Origin: Brugia malayi
Taxonomy: Eukaryota; Nematoda; Chromadorea; Rhabditida; Onchocercidae
Assembly (NCBI RefSeq): GCF_000002995.4
Contig: NW_025062479.1
Span: 18,658,721-18,722,720, forward strand
DNA length: 64,000 bases
Direction of reading: 5' to 3'
The translations under genes were made by a program, and so were the position numbers. The notes beneath the pieces were generated by a model. The model did not search any database. It had not been told where the DNA came from and worked only from the letters and a program-made list of their open reading frames with translations. Below, in pieces: positions 36,882 through 50,232 of this stretch. How positions within the stretch are numbered: position 1 is the first letter of the stretch; each line of letters begins with the position of its first letter.

Positions 36882-39800
36882 GGCATTTGTAGCAAATAGC
36901 AGTTTTAGCCTGCATCTAAAAAGAACTGTTTTTTTTTTTTTTCAGCATATCAACTATCTTAAATTGACCTTTATTAGTGTTTCATGCACTCTTGGTCAAC
37001 AATTGCTATTTGCAACTTTGCTTTGAGAATCTATGTAATTGATATCTGAGTTTAATGATAATGACGTGGAGTAATTTTTGGTATTTTCTATGTTTTTGAG
37101 ATTATTCTAAGAAAAATTGTTTTATATCTGATAATTAGAAATAATTTACTGCAGGCTACTCTGTTATATTTTAATTCTTCCCTGTCTTTTATAAGCGGGT
37201 TAATTTGCTTAATCTGTCGTTCTTTCAGTTTTCAGTGAGCAAGCCTTCAAATTATACGATTAAGCGCATATGTTTTGCTTCTTTTTATTGCTGTTGATTT
37301 CCCCTTCAGTGTAGGGTTTAAAAATATTCATTTCCTTTTAAGCAAAATAACTTTCTTCTCATATAGATTTTAAAGGCGTACAGTAAGGAAAACAATTTAT
37401 ATGATTAAAAAAACTGTGGTTAAACTTATCTTTGAATAATCAAGTGATTTGTTACTGGAATTACTATAAAATCCAGAAATACCAGAAAACTAAAATTTTC
37501 TCACAGATTAATGAAAACATGTTTACTATTTACTACCATAACCAAGAAATATTACAATAGGGTTTGGCCTGAATTTCTAATATGTCTTATGTTTTAATCG
37601 CTAAGATTGTGGAAGAGGCTATAAGAAAGTATAAATAAAATATAACAAATTAGGAATGAAATTTATATAGTTCTTTTAGTTCTTTGTGAAATACAAATAC
37701 AATTGATAAATACATAGAATAGGAAGTATTATCGTGTATTTAGGAGCACTTATCATTTTGATATCAGTTTACTACCTCATTTGGAATTAACTTCGTGTAT
37801 ATTTAGCTGTTTTGTAACTTTCGATTGTCTTTTTTGACTAGAATGCTGATTTGTAGCGATTTTTATCGTTTCGCTTACAAAAATGAAAAAAGAAAGAGAA
37901 AAGAAATTTTTTTCTGATATTAATCGTAATTTAGCGTTTGTTTTCCCATGTCATCTATTTGTAAGCTTTAAAGTAACTTTTTTTTAAAAAAAAAAAAAAA
38001 AAATTTCTTATCTTTCGAAATTTTGTTCCTTTCCCTGTTTCCTCGTAAACCTTTTGTTGAATGTTTCTGCTATTCTTTCTCAAAATGCTCCTTACATAGT
38101 AATTCACTTCATTATTCGCTTTTCTTCCTTTGATATTTCATTGTTGAGTTTACGGTGTAGAGTGCTGTGATAACATACAGTTAATTCATTCTCTGAACAA
38201 GCTTTTTTAAAGGAATTTCTTGGCTTCATGATTTTTTTGACTTTTGGAAGCGTAGAATCTAGCATATCACAGTTCTCTGTACTGCTTATTATTTCAGTAG
38301 TAAGTCTATCGATCAGTAGATAAAACTAGAGGAAATCTTTCATGTATGCCTTCAGCAGTCTTTCTAACATGACAAATAAACATGAGCTGAAATTAGGATT
38401 AAAATCGATATAGTATGTTTTGTATCAAGTGGGAACGGATGGGTAATGGCAATTTATCAATCACTTCCATTTCCTATCTTTGAAATGCTGTTTCTCACTG
38501 AGTGAATAGCTCTATGTTTTTAACTGCCATACTCAATTTAATTTTTGTGCTCGCACTATTGATAATTCCGAAATTTTTATGTCATTCTAGATGCCTGATT
38601 TTTTTTTTTTCGTATGTTATTGTCAAAGATAACTACTGTCAGAGTTGACCAATAGGAGGTTGGTATTACTTTTTATTGTCGGTTTCGGCCGACGTTTAGG
38701 TTTATCACTTTTATCCAATATTGGTCACTTTGTTGTGACGATTTTGATGTGTTTTCTTGAATTTGAAAGTTTGGGATTTTTTTCTTTTTTTTTTTTTTTT
38801 TTTGTGCTTTCAAACTATTAATTACTTTTGTATTTGGCAACATTTTTGATTTTTTGATATAGATATTGCATTAGTGACATTTTTTCTTGTTCAAACTTAA
38901 CATGGCGGATTCAAATTCAGAACGCTGATTTAGAGACAAATTCAAATGTATTGTTACCAATTTTTTTTTTATCTGTCGATAGATTTATTTCTCTGTGGGC
39001 TCCAAATTATTACCATATTCTTAATATTCTTTCGCTATTTGGTATTACAGGTTTTCTTTAACCGGTTTGCTTCATAACTCATTTGACCATTATCAACAGT
39101 AAAATTTTAAATTTTTGGTATGTGTTGTAAGGCATCTAATGTTTTAAAAACCTGACATAAAAATTTCAGATTTTCAGGAAGAAAACCAGCTGGTTGTTTC
39201 TGGATTTTGAAACAAAAAAAAAAAAAAAAAACCAGTTTTTTGGATTTCCGTACACCTACGCAAAGACATAAGCGCTGTTCAGGAATGGCGTGTCATTTTT
39301 CCGTACCTGGGGCTGACCATTTTTTTTACAGTAATTTGCTTCCGAAATGACTGACTGACTAAATATCACATTCGATATTTTTAATGTCCGCTTTAATGCC
39401 TTATGGCTCAGTACTGGTCAATTTAAGGTCCGTCCCTCGTGTACCTTTCATCTCCATAATTGCTAAACAAACTCGTAAATGGTTCTCTCGCACGTAATGT
39501 AGAGTGGTCACTTGAACAGTTTCTCATTAATTGTACTTGATGGTGCTCTTCAATAACACAAACATGAATTGATGATATTTGTTATAAACACTCCATATCA
39601 AACACATTAAGATCCCTGGTTGCTTACTGGTTCGAATTTTTCACTTCCATAATTTATAAATATTTTAATGTAATCAATTCTTATTATAAAGCAATAATTT
39701 GCTCCTTTTTAATCTCGAAAACTAATTAGCAGGTGAAGATTAGGTGGAAATTAAAACCTTAAATTCTTGCAATGCAGATACTGAAAAAACGGATTCTTGG

Positions 39801-40002
39801 GTGAATAGAAACATAATCAATAGTAAAATTATCAGAAAAAAAAATCAGATTAGACACTCAAATCATTCTTTTTCTGTAGTAGAGTCCCCGTAAAATATAT
39901 TTCTGAATTCATTTTTTTCCCCTAGCAAAAACAACTTGAAATAATTATTGAACGTTTTTGTAGGCATATTTTGCAATCGTAGAATCATAATTCTGAACTG
40001 AT
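36882..40002. other. Intergenic, no gene supported
   Basis: Three kilobases of AT-rich sequence with many poly-T and poly-A runs (for example near 37980, 38790 and 39212). A short GC-rich palindromic word, GTCGGTTTCGGCCGAC, occurs near 38679. No splice-supported reading frame was found. Confidence 0.6.
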
Positions 40003-43000
40003 ATGAAGGTTCAAGTGTTATTTCAAGCAGCTGCTGTGATCATACTTGTATTGAATGTTAAGGTATGTGATCCAGCAAGCTATCAAAGTGGCTGTTACGA
40101 CGAAATTGCTCGTTTTAAAAATTAGTGAATCATTCAAGTATGATGTAGGGAACCAGTATTCTTGCAATAATCCTTGTGAATCGTATTGTTATAATTAACA
40201 AAATCAGGTCTCAGATGCTTGTGCGGAGCAATTGCAACGGTGTGCCATAATTACAGAAGAATATGAACGCCTCATACAAGAAAGCAAACGTTCTGCATTC
40301 CAAAATTGTTTCACTAAACAAATGTAGGCTTGAAAATTCCATTTTTTAAGGTCTAGAATCTGACTTTGAGTTATGTTTAGCATTATTTGAAAAGCTTACA
40401 GTTCATAACCTTTACCGCGGGTTTTTAATCATTAACTATAGATGCAGTTATGAGCTGGCATTGTTCGAAAATTGTTTTGAACGGTCGATACGTGCAGTCC
40501 GAGCTTCATTCAACAGAGAAATTCTGAGATCCGACAATTTTGTCGATTCTGCAGATCGATATTTATCTGCTTTGGAAAACTGCTTTGATATTACTCAAGA
40601 GTCAATACATTTTCCGGATTTCAAACCTACTTTAATTGACGGTAACACAGGATAATTTTTAAGGTTAAATGCCGATAAATTCACTTGAAACTAATACCTC
40701 TCTAGTCGAAAAATTATGACAATTTAATGGTGCTATGGAGAGGAAATGAATTGTTTGTTGCTTGTTATTGTTTATTGTTACAGAAATCACTTCTCTGTGA
40801 GGAATATTTCACTTTGCGCCTATTTTTGGGAAGGTATAATTCAATTACAGAAGATGCCATTTACGCTCGTACGATCTATAGCGTAGAATTTGCTGATTAT
40901 CTTTGGGGATTACCTCAACTGGTTTCAACTTATCCATACCTCGAAAGCTCGGCTGCATTGGTTTGCTTAATCAGAGTTGGTTATTGAGATTTCAAATGTA
41001 TATCATTAGAGAGAATACTTACGATAAGTTTACAAGATCGTAACGATATCAGGAGCCTAAGAAGCAATAAGAATATACTTTTAAAACAATAATGGATTTA
41101 TTTTGCACTATAGGAATTTTTCAATTGTTCTATGCCAAGAAGGATTTGCTCTACATTCAACACAAATGTTCTTTCAAAATTAGGAGACTTGTAGTTGTAG
41201 GAGAAATCAGGACGAGTCTTTGGCAATGGTATTAATAGGTTTATCGATTCGGTGGATTTGAAACTGTATGTTATTTTTGAGAAATCACTTTCTTGCTGTT
41301 AATTTTTGAAAGTTTAGGACACTTCTGAAAAAAAAAAAAACCAAAACTTATTCTGTGAAATTTAGAAATAATGTAAATGACTCTTGTCTTCTGGAGGAAA
41401 ATGAAATACAGTGTTATCGCCGACATCTTAGTAACGATAGATTTTATCAAGAGCTATTGATTGACAAAGATCGTGTTGTCAGATCATGCATTCGCAGGTG
41501 AAAAAATTTCATTCGCTAATTTGTTACATCCTAATATGAAAACGCGAGCATGACTTTCTTATGACCATTTCCATAGAACTGAAAGTTTTTGATTGGTATG
41601 TTAAACAAAAGAAGACAATTAAGATGGTATTATTAGCATATGGCTTAATAAACAAATTATTGATTCTAAGTCTACGCTAACTTCGAATCAACTCATTCCT
41701 TTGTATAAATCAGCAGTATTTTGTTTCGAAAATGATCAGCTTATCCTGTTCGTCCTTTGCATTTTCAATTTTAACTTTCAAAATATTGAAAGTTAATTGA
41801 TGAAATTTATTATGCGATTTAAGAACCGGAAGTACTACAGAAATGAAAAAATTAATTAGATCTCAAGTCATAACAAACATTTTTCTTAGTGTTCGTTTGC
41901 AAACACAATGTCACTCAGCAGATGCTTCTCGGCTTCGGGCTTGCCTTTGTAGTGCTCGCGAGGAGTTTGAGAATCGTATCCAAGCTTCTATGTTACAATG
42001 TGTTCGACAAAGTCATGCGGATCATTTATATCGCGAACGTCAACAACCACAGCGGCAGTGGTATGAGCAACAAAATGAACACTTCAATAAGCCTATTCTA
42101 AGTACCGGTAAGAAAGATCATTAAATCATGCAGCATAATTTCTAACAAGTGTTCCTTGAAACTTTGCTCCATACTTGCTGAAAGACGATAAAATGAGAGT
42201 CTAAACTCATATAAACTAACACGTGTCCCACTATTTTGTTGTTCTTAATTCTAAAAGTTACTACTGTTTTACTATAATCTAAGAAACTCTAACTCCCAAT
42301 TATTCTAGCACTATTTGTCACTATAATGTAGGCTGCATACTTTCTTAAAACAAGCAGATCCTCTCTCTAGAATTCCGGTGTCAAGAATTTCTGGCATCGT
42401 TTTGAACAAAAACAGTCTGTGACAACATTATCTTTGACATTTTTTTTTTTGCAGTACTACAAAATAAGGTGGTCAGTGGAACATTTGTTGAGATGTAATT
42501 GGTACCTTGAAATTACTATCATCATTGTTAGACATTAATTATACATTACTGGCTACATATGGACTGCTTACAACTTGAAGGCGGATTTATAAACAATGAT
42601 TTACAACAGAAAAGTCAGGTGTACCCCCAGAAGATTGCATTAAAAGTGCTGAACAATTTTAACAGTCTTCTAAGAGGTATTAAAAATAGGTAATTCAGCA
42701 CCTTCCCACCTTATATGAATTTTAAGATCTTATGTTTTCGAGTTTCCTATGATATTGAGGAACAATACGGAACGACCAATGTCTCTGCACTTGTCCATAT
42801 AACTGTGTGAATTTTATGGATCAGGAAAAACTAAAGCGACAAATGCAAACAGATCCCATAAACGGTCTACAAACGGAAAGTCAGGAACAAATGGTATGCA
42901 AGGAAAGATTTTTTTTGAAAAGTAGTTCAGAGAGCAAACAACATTAGTACTAAAGTGAATAATGTGCCTCAACATACTTCAAATTTATATATAAACTTAT

Positions 43001-43354
43001 ACACGTGTAAATTATATAATAATTAGGACTTCAAAAAGCGGAGCGACGACAATGGTAACATCTTTTTGAATATGATATCAAAGATATGACTAAGTTTTTG
43101 GACAAATAATTGTCCATTTTAAACCTTTATGTTGATAACAACATTTTCCTATACTAAAAAAAGATAAGGAAAAATTTGCACGTGGGAAAAAAATTTTTAT
43201 CATTCTTTTTACAGGGTTATTGTTGTAAGAATGGTAAAATCATATTAATTAAAAAAAACTACCTCATATTTCTTAATTCCATTTTCGGGTATTTTTTAGC
43301 GGATGCATTCACAACGCCGAGGCTATTGGAACTATTTTGACAACTATGTATTAA
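40003..43354 (+). CDS. Secreted cysteine-rich protein, family unknown
   Basis: Ten exons: 40003-40062, 40208-40323, 40442-40641, 40851-40960, 41114-41190, 41366-41497, 41890-42107, 42825-42893, 43027-43054 and 43300-43354. The chain keeps phase throughout and gives 354 residues. Exon 1 encodes a signal peptide (MKVQVLFQAAAVIILVLNVK) ending exactly at the junction. The mature part has paired cysteines spaced through charged helical stretches, for example CAEQLQRC, FQNCF, FENCF and LENCF, then CLLEENEIQCYRR and RLRACLCSAREEFENR. This suggests repeated small disulphide-linked helical units. The region after residue 280 is Gln/Arg-rich and then Lys/Asn/Ser-rich, probably disordered. No enzyme motif or membrane anchor is seen. 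I do not recognise the family; a nematode-specific secreted protein is likely. Exons 8-10 are less certain: exon 10 is open in a second frame ending in a Lys/Arg-rich tail. Confidence 0.75.
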
Positions 43355-45721
43355 AGCTGAAGAAACGACGACGATGGTAGCTGATAAGGAAATGAATCCG
43401 ATTTTAGACTTTCATATCAAAAATTCTTGAATTTTTAAATATTAGATATTTTTGTTTTTATACGAAAATTAGCTCAAGATGAGATAGAGGAACCTATGTT
43501 TTTCTCCTAGGAAGTTTATATAAATCACGCTCTAAAAAATAAGGTCTATCATTTGCATTTAAAGAATATGTTTTGTAAATGTAATGTTGGAACACAGAGA
43601 GATTATAATTCAGGTTGCTAAGTGCTTCTATTACATTTCATTAGAATTTGGAGGATCTAAAAACGCAGCTTTAAAATTTAGTCTAGAATAAAGGAATTTT
43701 GAAATGTTGCACGCGCTGACATTAAAAATGCAGAAGTGAAGACCTTATCTCATTTCGTTCTTGCTTCGAGACGGAATCGTATTCGGAAATTCCAAAAAGG
43801 GTGGGCCACTAAATAAACGGAATCCATGTACTGCCTTGCTGTTTTGGAAACGAACAACTGCTGTCAAGTAAAGTCAGACCTACACCGGGGCCCTAAAAAT
43901 AAAAATCTCAAGCTTGGAAAATGGCATTGCAGGTTGATATATTTCAAATTAACTACAACCAAGCTACTGAAATGACTTTTAACTAAAATACTATCAAAAA
44001 AAGACATAGTCTTGGTTGAACAAAAATTAGTGGAATTTCACAACGAAATCCCAAATGCAAATTCTTGCATTATTTTATACTTTTCCTTATATTTTCGCTC
44101 TTCATTAATTAATATCATTAGCCAAAATAGAAAAATGTGAAAGTGGCATTGTAGGTTATTGACATATACGTAGTATACCAGTAAGCAAGAACAAAAGATG
44201 CGAGAATTTCGGAAAATAAAACTTGTCATCTCCAACTTCTATATGCTCTAATAATTGTTCTCTGTTAAAGCGTACTCGTTCTTATTGCTAAAAAACTATG
44301 CAAATTCTGTTTTCGCTTTCCTGATTCTGTGTTGAGGCAATTAAAAATAAAAATTAATGGTAAATTTATATGAAAATGAGCAATACAAAATGTAATCTTG
44401 TGCATAATACACCAAGCAAAAGCAGAAACCACGAAAAAAAACTAAACCAAAACATTATTAGATGAAGAAAAAGAAATAAAGAACCTCAGAGATATAATAG
44501 ACGTCACATAGATTTTGCAATACAAAATAATTTTTTAGTCTCCTCTATACAACAGAGACATTCAGTTAAACTAATTTTAAGCCAATTTAGTTTGGGCAAC
44601 AAAATCACCAAGCGATAAGGAGAAATGCATATAAATAACCACAAAAGCATAGTAATGAATATAATAAATATAATAATGAATATATTCAAATGATTCCGGA
44701 ACCAACAGAATGATACATAACGTTTTAGTTAAATAAGATAAATAAAACAAATACAGAATTTTTTTTTGAAGCAATCAATCATAGAATATGAACAAGGCTG
44801 AACTGCTATACAAGCAATCAAATTTTCATTTAAGGAACACGACAGCAGAATTAGTTAGTTCCAAGGTAAAAAATGAAGATTCCCATCACAAAACTTTCTA
44901 CCTGAATTTTTCGGATTTCGGGTTTTCTAGAACTTTTGATTGCTGCTATGAAAATTGAAAAATGGTTTTGACGTCTATAAGAATGGATAAAAAGAAGCCT
45001 GAAGAGAAAATGAAATCAATCTCAAACTCAAATATACGAAATCTAGGTGGACAGACAAAATTCTTCATTCTGCATCGCTACGGTTGATGATGTCTTTTGA
45101 AGCTTAAGTGGAACTAAGTTATAATACAGTTTGTTGTGCTGGTGGAGCTACTATTGTATTACTACCATACCTGTGTTGTTGCTGGTGGCGGTGCAACCAT
45201 TAAACAGGCCTACAGTAATGTGTCTAATGCGCTACAATTAACCGAACACAAGTGCGATGTATACGATATTTAATTTGCTTACAGAAAAAGAACAATCTAA
45301 ATTGTAATAGGAAAACAGCAACATGAGTCGTAGCTTTATCTTTTTTCGATTCCTTTGAACGCAAATTCCCACTTTTTATAAAAAAAAAGATGAAAATAAC
45401 AGCAAATATTTTTAAATCCCCCTTTGAAACAATAGAACGTCAAAATATCACGCAGTAAGCCATTATGATCTGGAAAAGCTATGCATAAATCAGCTAAAAT
45501 CATAATAATTTATAAAAAAGAGAATACTTGCATCGGTGCGTGCTCAGATTTGCAATACAACGATGCACTGAGTAAGTGAGCAAGCAGAAAAACAAACCAT
45601 ATATCAAAAATACTTAAAGTTGAAAATATTTTTTCATCGTTCTCACTTTTCCTCTCCATTTTCTTACGTAACAGCAGCTAGTAAGAATAACCAAAAAATA
45701 ATAAATTTTCTGTTAAAAAAA
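43355..45721. other. Intergenic between convergent genes
   Basis: The secreted-protein gene (+) and the endophilin gene (-) converge on this stretch. An AATAAA at 43687-43692 may serve the former. On the minus strand at about 45120-45210 there is a Pro/Gln/Thr-rich open piece (APPPATTQ and VAPPAQQ in different frames). It could be a linker exon of endophilin, but no junction was convincing. No SH3 domain was found. Confidence 0.4.
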
Positions 45722-48679
45722 TCACCCAGAAAGTTCTCGTTGTAAATCAGCCATATGTTGGTGTGCAAGAGCATAAAATGACATCTGAGATTCGACGAAA
45801 TCACGTAAACACTTCAAATGGTTGTTCTGAAAACCCCAAAGAGTATGAAAACAAATGAGTTTGTACCTGCACTTCCTAAAAAACCGAATTTGAATATTCC
45901 ACAGTTGAAACATTTACTAAAATATTCAGTTTTCCGATAAAATCGTAAAAATTTGCTTAACAAAAATTCTAACGTGAAAAAAAAAAACATATTTACGTGA
46001 GCGGTTTGTATTCCTTCAAGGAGTAGTTTTGTAATTTCTGCCTGTTTATCGAATTCCGCTTGTACCACACGTAAATCAGCTTCTGCCTGTACATAATACA
46101 GATTATTATCTTGACAAAAATGATGCGTGCAATAGCAATGCAATTCAGCAACCAGAAAAACTGAACATAAATCACATATGTCTAACAGTCACAAAAAAAC
46201 TATTATCTTAATAGATAGAATACATACATCATGTTCTCACCATATGCATGAGTAAGCTTATCTGATATATGCCAACCCAAGCAATCAAACTACTTCACAA
46301 AATTCAGCTACAAATAGTTTATAAAATATGTACTACCAAAACAAATTTCTTTCAAAGACTCTATCGATATGAAGTTATGCAGTGATATTATTCCTGCTAA
46401 TCAGACCATTATGGCTTTATTTTATACTCCATCTTTTTATACATGAATTAAATGACATATTGGATCTTTTTTTCGTCATTTCAATTAAACGATATATTGG
46501 ACATCCATTTTCTAACATAATTTTGCGTCATTATTTCATGAAATACTAACACAACAAAAATCTCCACCATAATTCCAAATACATTTAAAAACCATTGCAT
46601 ACAGTAAAAAAAAAAAAAACAGAAAGACCAGAAAAAAAAAAGAAACCTGTTCCGACGAGAAAGAACTTCCTAACTGTAAAAAAGTAAACATAAAATAACA
46701 ATTATTAGGATACAATATTAGAAGGATAAGACCTGATTCAAATTCTTTCTGCTTCTAATTGTAAATTACCATCACAGAATTTAGATCAAAGACTACCAGT
46801 GTTTAATTTAAATATAAGCACGTTCACTACCAAAAATAATTTTCTTTTGAAATCACTACATAGTAAATTTTTTCTTAAAAATATATAACAGAAGCAATAC
46901 AATCTGTAAAGTCTACAAAAAATGAGCACTAGTGAAGAGTGCAAAACTTACATTGCCCTGTGCTTCTACTGACTTCGCTTTCCTTAGTCGGCTTTTGGCC
47001 GCATCCAGATCCAAGCGCTTTGTATTTAGAACTTTTCGTTCACGCTGTAAAAATTAGGTTTGAAAGGTAAACAAAATACCATGAACTTTTTGAAAACATT
47101 AGTCAAAATAACTTACTTATGCAAACTTGATATGAAAAAATCTTAATAGTTTACGTTATATTACACAAAGTTTATCTAATGAGAACGTGAGCATGAGACT
47201 TTCAAAAGCACCTGAATAGTTTTCATGTCACCCTCCAGGAACCGTCGTACCGGCAAAAGCGTATTGGTTGCACAACTGTTGATAAAGTCCCTTTCTCCCG
47301 CACCCAGTTTGAATTCTGCTTGAGCTATCTTCAACAACGCACTTCCTAAAAAATTGTAGAATTATGAAATTAGTGTGCGCATCGCTAAAATCTGCATTGA
47401 ATTCATCACGTATTTCAAAACGAGACAGTTGTGTGCAAAGAATAAGGTTAAGAAATATTACGAACCCAGAAATATAAAAATGATAAATTCCCACAAGCTC
47501 GTTCACATTTCTACTGTTTTGCAACGCTTTCAAATTTCTCCCACTACTAAGTGAATGTGCAGAACTCACTAACACAAAAAATAAATCTCAAATGATGCAA
47601 TTCAGCGATCCAAGATTTTCAGTGACGACCAATATGAAAGAACATAAAAACATCAGCTTCGCAACTTAAATCATATGTGGCACGAATAATAAATGTATTC
47701 AAAGAAATTATACATCTGTTTATGAATTCAAGAAACAAAATGAATAAATTTAAACTTGATAACAAATCGATGTTGCTTTCTGAATGAGTTTACGGGTTGT
47801 TTGGTCATGAATTTTGAATTTAATAAAACTTTACCGTATGGAGTGCCTGCCCCGAACTCGTTACCAGCATCGTTCATTGCTTGTGCCAACTGCTCCAAAT
47901 TATTTAGACGACTTTCTTTGCGCAGTTCCAGTTTCTCGTAAAACACTTCTTCCATCCGAACTGCTGGAATGCTGGTTAATATGAAAGTCTGCCACAACAA
48001 AGGAGTTTGCATATTCGTCGATAAAAAAGATTCTATATTAAAAGATTCGAAACCACCAACGCATAACTATAATATGTCGACCCCTAAGTAAGTAAAATAC
48101 AAATTTCAGGCTAAGGAGATTCCAAAAGATTACTAGGGTTTGGCTGAAGATAACTTTCCATGGCAGAAAGTAATCGTTTCGTGTGCTCCTCTGTTTTATC
48201 TGCTCTTTGTAGCAAATTCTCGAAGTGTGCATCAAGCTCTGTCTTCTCAGCTTTCAGAAAAGTTTCTTCTGTCAACTACAATCAAAAAAGTCCATTGCAA
48301 ACAGCATAAAAAACGATATAGTTAACTAAGAACAGAATAATACTTTGTGGTCCAGGATCACCCACTTCTCGTGCTTATTATGCTATACCCAGCCCAGCTT
48401 AGCCTTTATCCTGGAAATATTTTTAGAAAATATTAGCACATTAATCCAGGAAAATAAAAATTCTTCATATAACTATTGACTAAACTGTGGCTGCTGAATC
48501 CTAGTATGTTACAGAAACTTTAAATTTGTCAAGTTCTTTTAGGAATTAAATTTTAATGTGGAAAATACTTACTACCCCAAAGAATACATATTTTTTATGT
48601 CATATAAACTATCCACCTGTTTAGCGCGATTGAAGAAGCCGCTGGCATCACTTGCAATTTTCTTAAAGTTGAAATCCAT
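45722..48679 (-). CDS. SH3GLB1: Endophilin-B BAR-domain protein
   Basis: Seven minus-strand exons: 48617-48679, 48134-48275, 47835-47963, 47212-47345, 46952-47044, 45997-46086 and 45722-45826. All join in phase, giving 251 residues. Endophilin B binds and bends membranes of mitochondria, Golgi and endosomes and acts in autophagy and trafficking (family knowledge). The N-terminus MDFNFKKIASDASGFFNRAK is the amphipathic helix. The crescent-shaped BAR domain fills the rest: LKAEKTELDAHFENLL, VRMEEVFYEKLE, NDAGNEFGAGTPYG, RRFLEGDMKTIQ, RERKVLNTKRLDLDAAKSRL, EFDKQAEITKLLLEG and RDFVESQMSFYA. Each matches vertebrate SH3GLB1/2 and the worm ERP-1 type. Vertebrate members are about 365 residues and end in an SH3 domain. 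Here an in-frame TGA follows DLQRELSG, at the end of the BAR domain. That TGA overlaps a possible donor (GG then GTGATT), so further 3' exons may exist, but no SH3-coding exon was found in the window. Confidence 0.93.
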
Positions 48680-50232
48680 CGAGTATGAGGCACTGAACCT
48701 TAAAAAAAAATTACAATTTTAATTGTGAATTATCTTTATGCATTACCAGTACAGTCACTTTCCCTTTCCTCTTGCATTTGGTTACAATTTTTAGTCTCAT
48801 CAGTTCTGCAACTAATTCCCTCTCTCTCTCTCTCCTTTTCGATTCTTCTATCCAGGAACAAATTAACATTTTGTTTACATCCATAAATGCAATTCCCCTA
48901 ACATCACCATTCCCATATACCTGGGTCTACGCCCAGTCCCCGTATAAAACAGTTCATCCTTCATTCCGAAACTCAAAAACCCACCCTACGTGCGAGACTG
49001 CCACCTGTGCAGCTCCTGCGCCCAAGAGGAACCAGCAACTCACCCCTCCACTCGGATATATGTGTGTTTCGGTCCTCAGACATAGCCGCTATGAAATAAG
49101 CTGGTCTCATGGAAAGAAACAAATCTATTGTGACTGCTAAAAGGATAAGATCCCTCGAAATTTAGCAAATCAAGTAGCATTTTATGCCTTTAACTATAGA
49201 TTCCTTGTAAGATTTAAACTGAGACTTACTGCTAGGATATGAAGAATAAAAAGAGTTGCCAATGCTGTGTAACGAGGAAAGAATGAAGGAAATGATTACA
49301 TAAATGATGAACTTATTGTTTTCTACCTATCCTTTTACTGAAATGACATCTGGTTGACAACCACTGGCAACCACTAGCATATGTCTTTTATCAAGAAGTT
49401 TATCAAGAAAATCAAATTATATGTCTTTCAAACCAATACGAAATTAGTCAGCGATTTTAAAAACGGATCCATAAATCAAAGTTCCTGGAATTTGCATATT
49501 TATTTTTCGCCCCATCTCGGCATAATATAGATACAATTCATGTCTTGAAGCCAAGATTCTTTTTTGATTTCTCTTTTGAATAGATAAATTGGCTTTTACC
49601 TGCAAGATTCATCAGACAATTTCAATGCAGTGACAGCAATGTCAGTGCTGAGGGAGATAACATATGACGAGTAGTGCTTGTTCTCGATGGTTTATTGATA
49701 GATTATAATGATAATTACCATTGGTGTAAGCATACCAAATGGCAGCTTTAATAATTCCATAAAGTATGTATCGATTTGAATTACAGTAGATAATAAGAAG
49801 AACGGAGGAACTGAATGACAAAAATGAGCAAGAAAAAGACGGATTTCCAACATTTCTGTTTCACAACCTTATCAACACTGCTTAAAAACCACAAACATAA
49901 ATGTGCAACATAAATACTACGTAAACATAGATGATGAAGTGAATGTTTATCGATATGTCATACGGTGGTTTACATATGGATGAGACCAAAATAAGGAGGC
50001 AAGTGGTGAAGTAAGCGCTTTACTCATAGAAGTAAAGTAACAAGCCTAGATGGAGTAGACTGCCACGATAATTCAGAACAACAACGAGAATAATTAGGAG
50101 GATAACTACTTGCTCATTACTAAGACATGAAGAACACAGGTATGAAATACGTGCTTGAAATTTATAGTTATAATGAATGTCGCGTAGCACATAGAAAGAA
50201 TGAAGAATTGAAGTTAAAATGATCAAAATGCT

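Noticed and set aside
48772..49140. 122-codon plus-strand frame in the endophilin upstream region
   Set aside because: Lies in a GC-rich probable promoter; no acceptor, signal or family support.
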